DNA from: Anaerolineaceae bacterium UBA5838
Lineage (GTDB): Bacteria; Chloroflexota; Anaerolineae; Anaerolineales; Anaerolineaceae
Reading direction: 5' to 3'
DNA: 7,085 nt
NCBI GenBank assembly: GCA_002432795.1
Contig: DJGU01000139.1
Span: 8,755-15,839 of the forward strand
The notes under the pieces were generated by a model, which saw only the letters and a program-made list of their open reading frames with translations, was not told the origin of the DNA and did no database searches. Positions 1-6,359 of the stretch are shown piece by piece. Numbering within the stretch: position 1 is the stretch's first letter; each line of letters opens with the position of its first letter. Made by a program: the position numbers and the translations under genes.

Positions 1-1014
1 TCCACCTATTACGGCAAGATCGAAGACATCGTGATCGACCAGGAGTATGTCACGCCGCGGGGCATCTTCAAGACCTGCCCTCATCCCCGGGCTGCCACTG
101 GACCGGATTTTGACCAGGTGATGATGGGTGGTGAAGGCAGCTTTGGCATCCTCACGAATGTCACGCTGCGCGTCTGCCACTGGCAACCAGAGAACCGGAA
201 ACGCTTCAGTTATATGTTCCACAATTGGGAAGACGCCCAGACAGCCAGCCGGGAAGTGATGCAGGGAGAATTTGGCTACCCTTCCGTTTTCCGCATCTCA
301 GACCCCGAAGAAACCGATATCATGATGAAACAATATCACATCGAAGGTAGCATTGCTGACACCATCCTGCAAAAAATTGGCTTCAAACCCATGGAAAAAT
401 GCCTGATGCTTGGTTTCACGGATGGCGAGAAAGCCTTTTGTCGCAACATCAACCGCAAAATGCGGCGGATTTTCAGAAAATATGGAGCTTTCGAGCTCAG
501 CTTTGCCGGCGTGACGAAAACCTGGGAGAAAGGGCGTTTTACTGACCCATATTTACGAGAAGACCTGCAGGATTACGGCGTTCTGATCGACACATTGGAA
601 TGTGGTGTGACCTGGTCGCAGATGCCGAAGGTGCACGAAGATGTCAGAGCCTTCGTCAAGTCCAGACCGGATACCATCTGCATGACCCATATTTCTCACT
701 CCTACCCCCAGGGCGCAAACCTCTACTTCATCTTTATTGCCAAAATTGACAGCATTCGCGAATATCTTGACCTGCAATATGGGATACTTGAGGCAATTGC
801 AAAATCCGGAGCAGCCATCAGCCATCATCATGGCGTTGGCAAGGCAACTGCCCCCTGGCTGGAAGACCAGATTGGCAAGCAGCAGATGGATGTAATCCGC
901 TTGCTCAAGAAACACTTCGATCCTAACAATATTATGAACCCGGGTGGTACACTTGGATTGGATATGAGCCCGGCTCAAAGAGAAAAACGTTGGGGCAAGG
1001 ATCTGGAGGCATAA
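1..1014 (+). CDS. FAD-binding oxidase, alkyl-DHAP-synthase-like (3' part, start outside window)
   Basis: The reading frame is open from the first base, so the gene is truncated on its 5' side; 337 codons are visible. The fragment covers the end of the FAD-binding (PCMH-type) domain and the whole C-terminal FAD-oxidase domain. Visible residues 30-58 hold the flavin-domain signature RAATGPDFDQ followed by GGEGSFGILTNVTLRV. Near the C-terminus, residues 274-281 read SHHHGVGK, the triple-histidine motif of alkylglycerone-phosphate synthase (AGPS), and then DPNNIMNPGG. Tyr242, in GANLYF, aligns with the conserved active-site tyrosine of AGPS. AGPS exchanges the acyl group of acyl-DHAP for a fatty alcohol to make ether lipids, but the wider family (COG0277) also contains D-lactate and glycolate dehydrogenases. 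The AGPS-type triplet favours the lipid reading without proving it. The gene is directly joined to an FGGY kinase. A GTG at 31 is an internal valine, not the start. Confidence 0.85.
   Translation, partial: STYYGKIEDIVIDQEYVTPRGIFKTCPHPRAATGPDFDQVMMGGEGSFGILTNVTLRVCHWQPENRKRFSYMFHNWEDAQTASREVMQGEFGYPSVFRISDPEETDIMMKQYHIEGSIADTILQKIGFKPMEKCLMLGFTDGEKAFCRNINRKMRRIFRKYGAFELSFAGVTKTWEKGRFTDPYLREDLQDYGVLIDTLECGVTWSQMPKVHEDVRAFVKSRPDTICMTHISHSYPQGANLYFIFIAKIDSIREYLDLQYGILEAIAKSGAAISHHHGVGKATAPWLEDQIGKQQMDVIRLLKKHFDPNNIMNPGGTLGLDMSPAQREKRWGKDLEA
1005..1009 (+). promoter_or_regulatory. Shine-Dalgarno of the FGGY kinase
   Basis: GGAGG lies inside the last codons of the upstream oxidase gene, five bases before the ATG at 1015. 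The oxidase stop codon (1012-1014) sits between this site and the ATG. Translation of the kinase is therefore probably coupled to translation of the oxidase. Confidence 0.75.
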
Positions 1015-2577
1015 ATGGCAAAAGAACTGTTGTTGGCTATCGATGTTGGCACGCAATCGACCCGCGCGTTGATTTTTGATTTGCAGGGTAACCTGCTCTT
1101 CAAAGCGCGAATCCCATTGCCTGCTTATAGTGCACCCAAACCAGGCTGGGCAGAGCTTGACCCGGGGCTTTTTTGGGAGAGCTTGTGCCAGGCGTGCCAG
1201 CAGCTTTGGGCGACGCCGGGTGTGGATAAGGAACAGATCGCGGGGGTGGCAATCACAACCCAACGGGATGTGCTGATCAACCTCGACGAGAACGGTAAGC
1301 CACTACGACCCGCCATTCACTGGTCAGACCAACGGCGTGCCGCTGGCTTGCCAAATGTGGGTGGTATTTGGGGAGTGCTTTTTACTCTCTCAGGCACGAT
1401 GGACACCATCCGCTATCTGCAATCGGAGGCTAAAACCAATTGGATCCGCATGCACCAACCTGAAATCTGGAGTAAAACCGCGAAAATCGTGCTGCTCTCC
1501 GGTTATCTTACCCACCGCATGACAGGCAATTTGGTTGACTCGACTGGCTGCCAGGTGGCGCGCTTACCCTTCGATTATAAAAAACATGCCTGGGCTGGTA
1601 AGTTTGACTGGAAATGGAAAGCTGTTCCGATGGAACCGGAAATGTTGGTTGACCTGGTTCCCCCGACAGGATTATTGGGCGAAGTTACCAGCCAGGCATC
1701 GCAAGAAACTGGCATTCCGGCGGGCTTGCCGTTGATTGCAGCAGCGGCTGATAAGGCTTGCGAAGTGCTCGGCACAGGCACCCTGGCATCCAACATCTGC
1801 TGCCTTTCCTATGGTACAGCTGCAACCATCAACACCATCCACCAGCGCTACATCGAAGTCATCCCCCTGATCCCGCCCTATCCAGCGGCGGTGCCAGGCT
1901 CCTATTCCCTTGAAATCCAGCTTTTCAGGGGCTATTGGATGGTCTCCTGGTTCTTGCGGGAATTTGGACATAACGAACAGCGACTGGCAAAAGATCGTGG
2001 AGTCATCCCGGAAGAATTGTTCGACGATCTGGTTAATTCCGTGCCCGCCGGGTCCATGGGACTGACACTGCAGCCTTATTGGGCGCCGGGTTTGAAATCA
2101 CCCGGTCCTGACGCCAAGGGAGCTATTATTGGCTTTGGAGGCGTGCATACACGGGCGCACATCTATCGCGCAATTTTGGAAGGTCTGGCTTATGCGCTGC
2201 GGGAAGGCGCGGAGCGTACCAGCAAACGCAGCGGCGTGCCGATCACTGAGGTGCGCGTAGCCGGCGGAGGTTCCCAGAGCGACGCTGCCGCGCAATTGAC
2301 CGCTGATATCTTTGGCATGCCGGTCAGCCGTCCGCACGTCTACGAAGCCAGCGGGCTGGGAGCCGCGATGGATCTGGCTGTGGGTTTGAAGCTGCAGCCG
2401 TCGTTTGAAAGCGCGGTGGCAGACATGACGCGCATCAGCCGCACGTTTGAGCCAATCCCGGAGAACCACAAGCTCTATGATGATCTTTATAAGCGGGTGT
2501 ACTTGAAAATGTACGACCGGCTTGCGCCTTTATATAAGGAAATTCAGGACATCACAGGTTATCCTGCCAAGGACTAA
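1015..2577 (+). CDS. FGGY-family carbohydrate/polyol kinase
   Basis: This complete 520-residue protein is the usual length for FGGY kinases, which transfer phosphate from ATP to sugars or polyols in the cytoplasm. The N-terminal ATPase-fold motif is at residues 9-22 (IDVGTQSTRALIFD, Asp10). Residues 80-85 (TTQRD region) and Trp103 in HWSDQRR match the substrate-side segment. Asp246 in AAADKACEVLG is the likely catalytic base. Residues 265-275 (LSYGTAATINT) bind phosphate, and 413-423 (VRVAGGGSQSD) is the adenosine motif. The substrate is not clear. By my alignment the glycerol-contacting tyrosine of glycerol kinase is Leu135 here and the QRE motif is QRD, so a strict glycerol kinase is doubtful; xylulose-like or other polyol substrates are possible. 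The ATG abuts the upstream stop codon and has a good ribosome binding site. I see no convincing terminator after it: a seven-T run at 2600-2606 lacks a preceding GC-rich hairpin. Confidence 0.9.
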   Translation: MAKELLLAIDVGTQSTRALIFDLQGNLLFKARIPLPAYSAPKPGWAELDPGLFWESLCQACQQLWATPGVDKEQIAGVAITTQRDVLINLDENGKPLRPAIHWSDQRRAAGLPNVGGIWGVLFTLSGTMDTIRYLQSEAKTNWIRMHQPEIWSKTAKIVLLSGYLTHRMTGNLVDSTGCQVARLPFDYKKHAWAGKFDWKWKAVPMEPEMLVDLVPPTGLLGEVTSQASQETGIPAGLPLIAAAADKACEVLGTGTLASNICCLSYGTAATINTIHQRYIEVIPLIPPYPAAVPGSYSLEIQLFRGYWMVSWFLREFGHNEQRLAKDRGVIPEELFDDLVNSVPAGSMGLTLQPYWAPGLKSPGPDAKGAIIGFGGVHTRAHIYRAILEGLAYALREGAERTSKRSGVPITEVRVAGGGSQSDAAAQLTADIFGMPVSRPHVYEASGLGAAMDLAVGLKLQPSFESAVADMTRISRTFEPIPENHKLYDDLYKRVYLKMYDRLAPLYKEIQDITGYPAKD

Positions 2578-2659
2578 AGCGCCATGTCAGGGTTGCGACT
2601 TTTTTTAGGTCACCCAGGGTCTTGCTGAAAGATGACCTGCTCGAGTAAGATTGAACTGT

Positions 2660-3688
2660 ATGAACTACATTGCACACAGCTCTCCGGCATGGAGCAAATT
2701 TCTTGTCACTTCCACCCAAGTGTTGGGCGATCTCCAGTTTTCTGCGCGCAAGACCAAGGCTAAAAAACACACTTCGAAAACAGCAAAGAAATCCAAAGGT
2801 GAACAGAAGAAAATCCGGCAGGGTTCTGATTTCAAAAGCGAGTTTTGGAATTACTGCCTGATAATTTTTGGCAGCCTGCTCTATGCGGCTTCGATTAATT
2901 TACTGGTTATCCCAGCCGGGCTCTATATTGGCAACCTGACTGGTATCGCCAGGATCATCCTGGAGCTGCTTCAAATGGTAATCCCCGGCATAGGATCACT
3001 GACTGGTGTGATCCTTTTGGGATTAAATCTGCCTCTCCTGCTTATTTCGTATAAGGCGGTCAACCAGAAGTTCATGCTCAAGACGATAATCTCGATTGCG
3101 GTGATGACCATTGCGATGTCACTCATCCCAATAAGACCGTTGATCCCGGAGTTGGATGACTTGCTGACAGTATGCCTGGTGGGGGGAACTTTGGCAGGCT
3201 TTGGGGCTGGCTTGTGCTTGAGGGCTGGAGGCTCATCTGGCGGAACGGATATTTTAGGGGTGTATATCAGCCTGAAGCACAACAATTTCAGTGTTGGCAG
3301 GGTGGGCTTGCTCATCAGCCTGATTGTTTATGCTTATGCCCTTTTTGCCAATCCGCCGCTCATCATGGTCTATTCGGTGATATTCACGCTTATTTATGCC
3401 TTCATGATGGACCGCACCCACTATCAGAATGTCAAAATCAATGTGATGGTCATCACGCGCAGTCGTGAAATTCTGCCTTTTATCACGCAGGAGATTCAGC
3501 GCGGTGCCACTTATTGGGATGGCAAAGGCGCGTACACGGATACGGATTTTGTGGTCATCAACACGGTCGTGTCAAAGTACGAACTCATCCGCCTCAGGCG
3601 GGGCGTGTTGGATCTGGATCCAAAAGCATTTTTCATTGAGAACAACGCGGTCAATGTGACCGGCTACTTCCCCTCGCATTTCTTTTAG
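2660..3688 (+). CDS. YitT-family membrane protein with C-terminal DUF2179 domain
   Basis: From the ATG at 2660 the protein has 342 residues. About six hydrophobic segments are visible (roughly residues 64-86, 112-131, 138-158, 168-188, 212-230, 233-250). They contain the family hallmark GGSSGGTDI at 190-198 and FSVGRVGLLISL at 210-221. Residues 259-338 form the cytosolic DUF2179 domain, recognisable from the ITRSREILPFITQEIQRGAT segment and the later DPKAFFIENNAVNVTG. The biochemical role of YitT proteins is not established. The odd part is residues 1-60: a poorly recognisable stretch and then a lysine-rich run (30-53, KTKAKKHTSKTAKKSK) before the first membrane segment, making the protein longer than typical family members of about 280-290 residues. 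The start is uncertain: an in-frame TTG at 2651 has a GAG five bases upstream, and GTG 2720 or TTG 2723 could give a shorter product. It is separated from the FGGY kinase by 82 bases and may be a separate unit. Confidence 0.85.
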   Translation: MNYIAHSSPAWSKFLVTSTQVLGDLQFSARKTKAKKHTSKTAKKSKGEQKKIRQGSDFKSEFWNYCLIIFGSLLYAASINLLVIPAGLYIGNLTGIARIILELLQMVIPGIGSLTGVILLGLNLPLLLISYKAVNQKFMLKTIISIAVMTIAMSLIPIRPLIPELDDLLTVCLVGGTLAGFGAGLCLRAGGSSGGTDILGVYISLKHNNFSVGRVGLLISLIVYAYALFANPPLIMVYSVIFTLIYAFMMDRTHYQNVKINVMVITRSREILPFITQEIQRGATYWDGKGAYTDTDFVVINTVVSKYELIRLRRGVLDLDPKAFFIENNAVNVTGYFPSHFF

Positions 3689-3732
3689 CAGTCGTCTTTT
3701 GCTGTTGGGTCGACGTGAAAATTCGTCGCGCA

Positions 3733-3794
3733 GGTAGGGTGGGTTGGCGTCACAAAGCATATGCAGGAGTACACCGGGTTATAGCCTACCCACC
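3733..3794 (+). repeat. 57-bp REP-like palindrome, copy 1, with GTAG head
   Basis: The unit at 3738-3794 has imperfect terminal inverted repeats: GGTGGGTTGGC at 3738-3748 and GCCTACCCACC at 3784-3794, matching 10 of 11. The core is 35 bases and contains the self-complementary GCATATGC (3757-3764). It is preceded by G plus the tetranucleotide GTAG (3734-3737). Copy 2 at 3959-4015 is identical at 54 of 57 positions. A GTAG head followed by a GGTGGGTT-type palindrome resembles the REP sequences mobilised by RAYT (Y1-type) transposases, although the unit is longer than a typical REP. No RAYT gene lies in the window. Confidence 0.85.
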
Positions 3795-3831
3795 GCAACA
3801 TTACTGCGTGAATAGGGAGATTGCTGTTCAT

Positions 3832-3893
3832 GGTGGGTTGGCTATTTTTATATTAAGGTGGGGCGAGATACTATGACGCCAACCCACCCTACC
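3832..3893 (-). repeat. 57-bp REP-like palindrome, copy 3, inverted, with a different core
   Basis: Perfect 11-bp terminal inverted repeats (3832-3842 and 3878-3888) enclose exactly 35 bases, giving the same 57-bp length as the other copies. Read on the minus strand, it begins GGTAG, then GGTGGGTTGGCGTCA, as copy 1 does. It ends ATAGCC plus A plus ACCCACC, differing from copy 1 in one base there. The middle of the core shows no clear similarity to copy 1. Ends and length are therefore conserved while the core has diverged or been replaced. Confidence 0.8.
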
Positions 3894-3917
3894 AATGTGT
3901 TGTGTTTGTATGAATAA

Positions 3918-3950
3918 GGTTACGTCGCTTCGCTCCTCGCGATGACAGAG
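3918..3950 (-). repeat. Fragment of the dispersed TCATTGCGAGGAGCGAAGCG-type repeat
   Basis: On the minus strand this reads CTCTGTCATCGCGAGGAG followed by CGAAGCGACG. It matches a repeat I recognise from many bacterial intergenic regions (consensus near GTCATTGCGAGGAGCGAAG, then CGACG and a GCAATCTC end). When translated, such copies give the spurious peptide CHREERSDV. The usual GCAATCTC end is missing next to it. The identification is from memory of the motif and was not searched. Confidence 0.6.
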
Positions 3951-3958
3951 TTGATATT

Positions 3959-4015
3959 GGTGGGTTAGCGTCACAAAGCAAATGCAGAAGTACACCGGGT
4001 TATAGCCTACCCACC
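3959..4015 (+). repeat. 57-bp REP-like palindrome, copy 2
   Basis: This copy matches copy 1 (3738-3794) at 54 of 57 positions. The differences are G to A in the left arm (GGTTAGC), T to A that breaks the GCATATGC palindrome, and G to A in CAGAAGT. It lacks the GTAG head: the flank reads ATT directly before GGTGGG, whereas the minus-strand flank of copy 3 reads ATT, GGTAG, GGTGGG. This looks like a five-base loss. It has the same orientation as copy 1 and lies 62 bases from the 3' end of hppA. Confidence 0.85.
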
Positions 4016-4077
4016 CCGGGCAGTTGTTATTCACAAGCCTGGCAGCAAAACCGCAAGCTCAGAAATGGAACTGTAAA

Positions 4078-6180
4078 TTATTTGAATAGCGGCACAATCA
4101 GCAGGGATGCCATGCCGATCAGCTTCATGAAGATCAGGGTCGAAGGCCCGGCAACATCCTTGAGGGAATCTCCGACGGTGTCTCCAATTACGGCTGCAAT
4201 ATGCTGGGGAGTGCCGCGCATATTTTCCATGTCCTCAATGGTCTTCTTGGCATTGTCAAACGCGGTGCCAGTGTTGTTGAAGAAAGGTCCCAGAAGGGCA
4301 GAGCACGCCACCGAGCCCACCAAAACCGCTCCCAAGGCATTCATACCAAAGGCAAAACCGATCCCTATCGGCACCAACACGCTGATCGCGCTTGGCAGGA
4401 TCATCTCGTGCAGCGCGTTGCGCGTGGCTATGTCAATGCAGTGAGAATAATCCGGTTTGGCCAAGCCCTTGATAATGTCCGGATTTTTTGTAAATTGGTC
4501 GCGGACCTCATCCACCATCTTTTCAGCAGTTCTGGCAGTTGATCCAATCACAAGTGAGGAGATCAGGAATGGCAGACAGGCTCCAATAAACAGGAAACTG
4601 AGGTTAAAGGGTGTGGTGACATCGATTGCGTCGATGCCTGCAAGTCTGTAAAATGTCAGGAAGATGACAAACGCTGTGATCGTTCCAGAGATCATGGCAT
4701 AGGCTTTGGTGATGGCTTTCATAGTGTTACCAACCGAATCGAGCTTGGAAAGCTTTTTCACGACCTTTCTATCCGCCTCTGCCATTCCGGCAATTCCTGC
4801 GGCATTATCCACGATCGGCCCAAAGGCATCAGCAGCCATGATGAAAGTGATCAAAAGGTCAGTTCCGATATTGACACCCACCAATGCCATAAGACTGTTG
4901 CCTGAAAGCGTATAAACACCAATCACCACACCCATCAGGACAATCACTGGCAAAACAGGGCTCTGCAAGCCGTAGGAAATTCCGGTGATCAGGTTTAGGG
5001 CAGCCCCTCGTTTTGATGCTTTGGCAATGTTCCTGACTGGCTTACCTTCCATGCCCGCGTAATAACGCGTGCTCACGGAGGCAACTGTGGTGATTAGGAC
5101 TCCCAAAGTGGCTGCGATGGCAATGATCCAATCGTCCAGCAATATAAGTGACATGATTGTCGCGCCGATAATGCTCAGAATTGAGCTCACAAACAAACCA
5201 ATGTTGAACTGCGTGGCTGGCGACATTCCGGGTTTCCATTCCCGGCTGGCGAAAATGCCAATGGCAGATGCAACAATACCCACACTCTGGATCAGAAACG
5301 GGAAGAAGAGACCTCTCTGTCCATAAACTGATGCCATGGCGACGGCCACTATGGACCCAGTGACCAGGTCGTCACTGAAAGTCTGGAACAGGTCTGCGCC
5401 GCGTCCGGCACAGTCGCCGACGTTATCGCCCACCAGGTCCGCGATAACTGCCGCATTGCGCGGATCATCCTCAGGAATATTTTCCTCAATTTTGCCCACC
5501 AGGTCCGCGCCAATGTCCGCGGATTTTGTAAAAATTCCGCCGCCGATCTGGGCAAATAAGGCTGCCAGACCGCCGCCAAATGCAAAACCGATCAACGCAT
5601 CAGGATCTTTGAAGATACTGAATAAAACCGAAAGCACGATCAGGCTCAAGCCTGTGATGCAGAAGCCCATAACCGAACCGCCAAACAGGGCGATGCGGAA
5701 GGGACTGCCCTTGCCTTCATTGGCGATATCCGCGGTTTGCAGGTTTGTCCGCACGCTCACGCTCATCCCGATATATGACGCCAGCAAAGAGGTCAGAACG
5801 CCGCAAACTGCAGTCACTGCTGCTTTCCAGTCCAGGATCCAATACAAAAGTGCCGCAAAGAAAGGCGTTACCAGCAATATCGTCCTGATCTGCCTTCTGA
5901 GGTAGGTGCGTGCGCCTTCCCGGATATCACTTGCTGCGGCGGTCATACTTTTGGACTTGACCTGTCGAAGCGTGATGCGCAGGATGAAATAGGCTGCCAA
6001 ACCGATACCCATCAAACCTACAGACATAGAGACAGCGTAGAGCTGCATGTCCAGTGTCAGCATGAGCACTACGCTGGCTATGAGTACGCCGACTCCTAAG
6101 AAAAACCAGCGATTATGCACAATTGAAGCGATATTGTTTTTAATGGGATTTGGATTTACAGCAGGATCCGTTGAAACCAT
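4078..6180 (-). CDS. hppA: Ion-translocating membrane pyrophosphatase, K+-independent type
   Basis: This complete 700-residue integral membrane protein hydrolyses PPi and pumps H+ (or Na+) across the cytoplasmic membrane; family members are usually 660-770 residues with 16 membrane helices. The catalytic loops are present. Residues 221-232 read ADIGADLVGKIE (Asp222, Asp226), then PEDDPRN (236-242) and DLVGDNVGDCAGRGADLF (248-265). Near the C-terminus are DNAKK (642-646) and GDTVGDSLKD (666-675). Residues 484-491 read GNTMKAIT. Lys488 with Thr491 is the K+-independent signature, where K+-dependent enzymes have Ala. Unusual points are Gln266 where many family members have Glu at the ion gate, an Asp270-Asp271 pair nearby, and NNTGTAFDNAKK where NAGGAWDNAKK is typical. 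The start is fixed by an in-frame TAA just upstream (6190-6192); the nearest purine-rich site, AGAAAGG (6194-6200), is 13 bases away, which is rather far. It appears to be a single-gene unit, convergent with the YitT gene and divergent from the permease. Confidence 0.95.
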   Translation of the reverse strand: MVSTDPAVNPNPIKNNIASIVHNRWFFLGVGVLIASVVLMLTLDMQLYAVSMSVGLMGIGLAAYFILRITLRQVKSKSMTAAASDIREGARTYLRRQIRTILLVTPFFAALLYWILDWKAAVTAVCGVLTSLLASYIGMSVSVRTNLQTADIANEGKGSPFRIALFGGSVMGFCITGLSLIVLSVLFSIFKDPDALIGFAFGGGLAALFAQIGGGIFTKSADIGADLVGKIEENIPEDDPRNAAVIADLVGDNVGDCAGRGADLFQTFSDDLVTGSIVAVAMASVYGQRGLFFPFLIQSVGIVASAIGIFASREWKPGMSPATQFNIGLFVSSILSIIGATIMSLILLDDWIIAIAATLGVLITTVASVSTRYYAGMEGKPVRNIAKASKRGAALNLITGISYGLQSPVLPVIVLMGVVIGVYTLSGNSLMALVGVNIGTDLLITFIMAADAFGPIVDNAAGIAGMAEADRKVVKKLSKLDSVGNTMKAITKAYAMISGTITAFVIFLTFYRLAGIDAIDVTTPFNLSFLFIGACLPFLISSLVIGSTARTAEKMVDEVRDQFTKNPDIIKGLAKPDYSHCIDIATRNALHEMILPSAISVLVPIGIGFAFGMNALGAVLVGSVACSALLGPFFNNTGTAFDNAKKTIEDMENMRGTPQHIAAVIGDTVGDSLKDVAGPSTLIFMKLIGMASLLIVPLFK

Positions 6181-6298
6181 CGATGACCATTAGCCTTTCT
6201 GGATTATTTCCATAATAAAGAATTTCCAAAAAAATAAATTGCTATTGATGGGGTATAAACCGCATTATCAGTTTGCTGACATCAATTAACGACGGTAA

Positions 6299-6327
6299 AT
6301 TATACTTTTATTGCTTTGATCTGTGAG
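6299..6327 (-). promoter_or_regulatory. Candidate sigma-70-type promoter of hppA
   Basis: On the minus strand a perfect TATAAT (6304-6299) lies 17 bases downstream of CTCACA (6327-6322), which matches TTGACA at four of six positions. A start near 6292 would give a leader of about 110 bases. The same AT-rich block reads TATACT on the plus strand (6301-6306), with CTGACA 19 bases upstream, so plus-strand use is also possible. The call is from consensus matching only. Confidence 0.4.
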
Positions 6328-6359
6328 ACCAGATTACGGATTAACGATTCATCAAAGCA
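6312..6359. repeat. 9-bp perfect dyad over the hppA promoter region
   Basis: TGCTTTGAT (6312-6320) and ATCAAAGCA (6351-6359) are exact reverse complements separated by 30 bases. The left arm lies between the candidate -35 and -10 of hppA. Within the interval ATCTG (6319-6323) and CAGAT (6330-6334) form a second small inverted pair. It could be a pair of operator half-sites or a stem in RNA; chance is not excluded in AT-rich DNA. Confidence 0.4.

Larger units (their letters stand above)
3733..3893. repeat. BIME-like inverted pair with perfect 20-bp terminal inverted repeats
   Basis: Positions 3733-3752 and 3874-3893 are exact reverse complements over 20 bases (GGTAGGGTGGGTTGG, then CGTCA, on the plus strand). 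They are the outer ends of copy 1 and copy 3, which face each other. The 161-bp composite resembles a bacterial interspersed mosaic element or a small non-autonomous mobile element. I see no clear target-site duplication: the flanks are gcgca on the left and aatgt on the right. As RNA from either strand it could fold into a long stem that protects or ends the two convergent transcripts; this role is inferred. Confidence 0.7.
3689..4077. other. Repeat-rich convergent intergenic region
   Basis: No gene is credible here. The region lies between the 3' ends of the YitT-type gene and hppA. Nearly half of it consists of dispersed-repeat sequence: three 57-bp palindromic units and a fragment of a second repeat family, listed separately. 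A small stem (CGACG at 3711-3715 with CGTCG at 3724-3728) follows the YitT stop codon but has no T-tract. I found no classical rho-independent terminator for either gene. The palindromic repeats may serve that role on both strands. Confidence 0.7.

Noticed and set aside
553..1263. Long minus-strand open frame opposite the oxidase and kinase genes
   Set aside because: It is antisense to two clearly recognisable genes, its translation resembles no family and is rich in Cys, His and Arg as expected for a shadow frame.
2578..2650. Possible terminator after the kinase gene (seven T bases at 2600-2606; AGGTCA 2607-2612 with TGACCT 2633-2638)
   Set aside because: No stable GC-rich stem precedes the T-run, and the six-base inverted pair lies after it with a 20-base loop.
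3711..3728. CGACG/CGTCG stem after the YitT gene as a terminator
   Set aside because: Five pairs with an eight-base loop and no T-tract is too weak to call.
3733..4015. CRISPR array or tandem repeat
   Set aside because: Only three units occur, one is inverted, spacing is unequal, and the units are themselves palindromic with variable cores.
3828..4034. Small minus-strand open frame in the repeat region
   Set aside because: Its translation (with CHREERSDV) comes from two dispersed repeats and is a known kind of false gene call.
5336..5905. Plus-strand open frame of 189 codons opposite hppA
   Set aside because: It is the complement of the conserved pyrophosphatase core and has no recognisable protein features.
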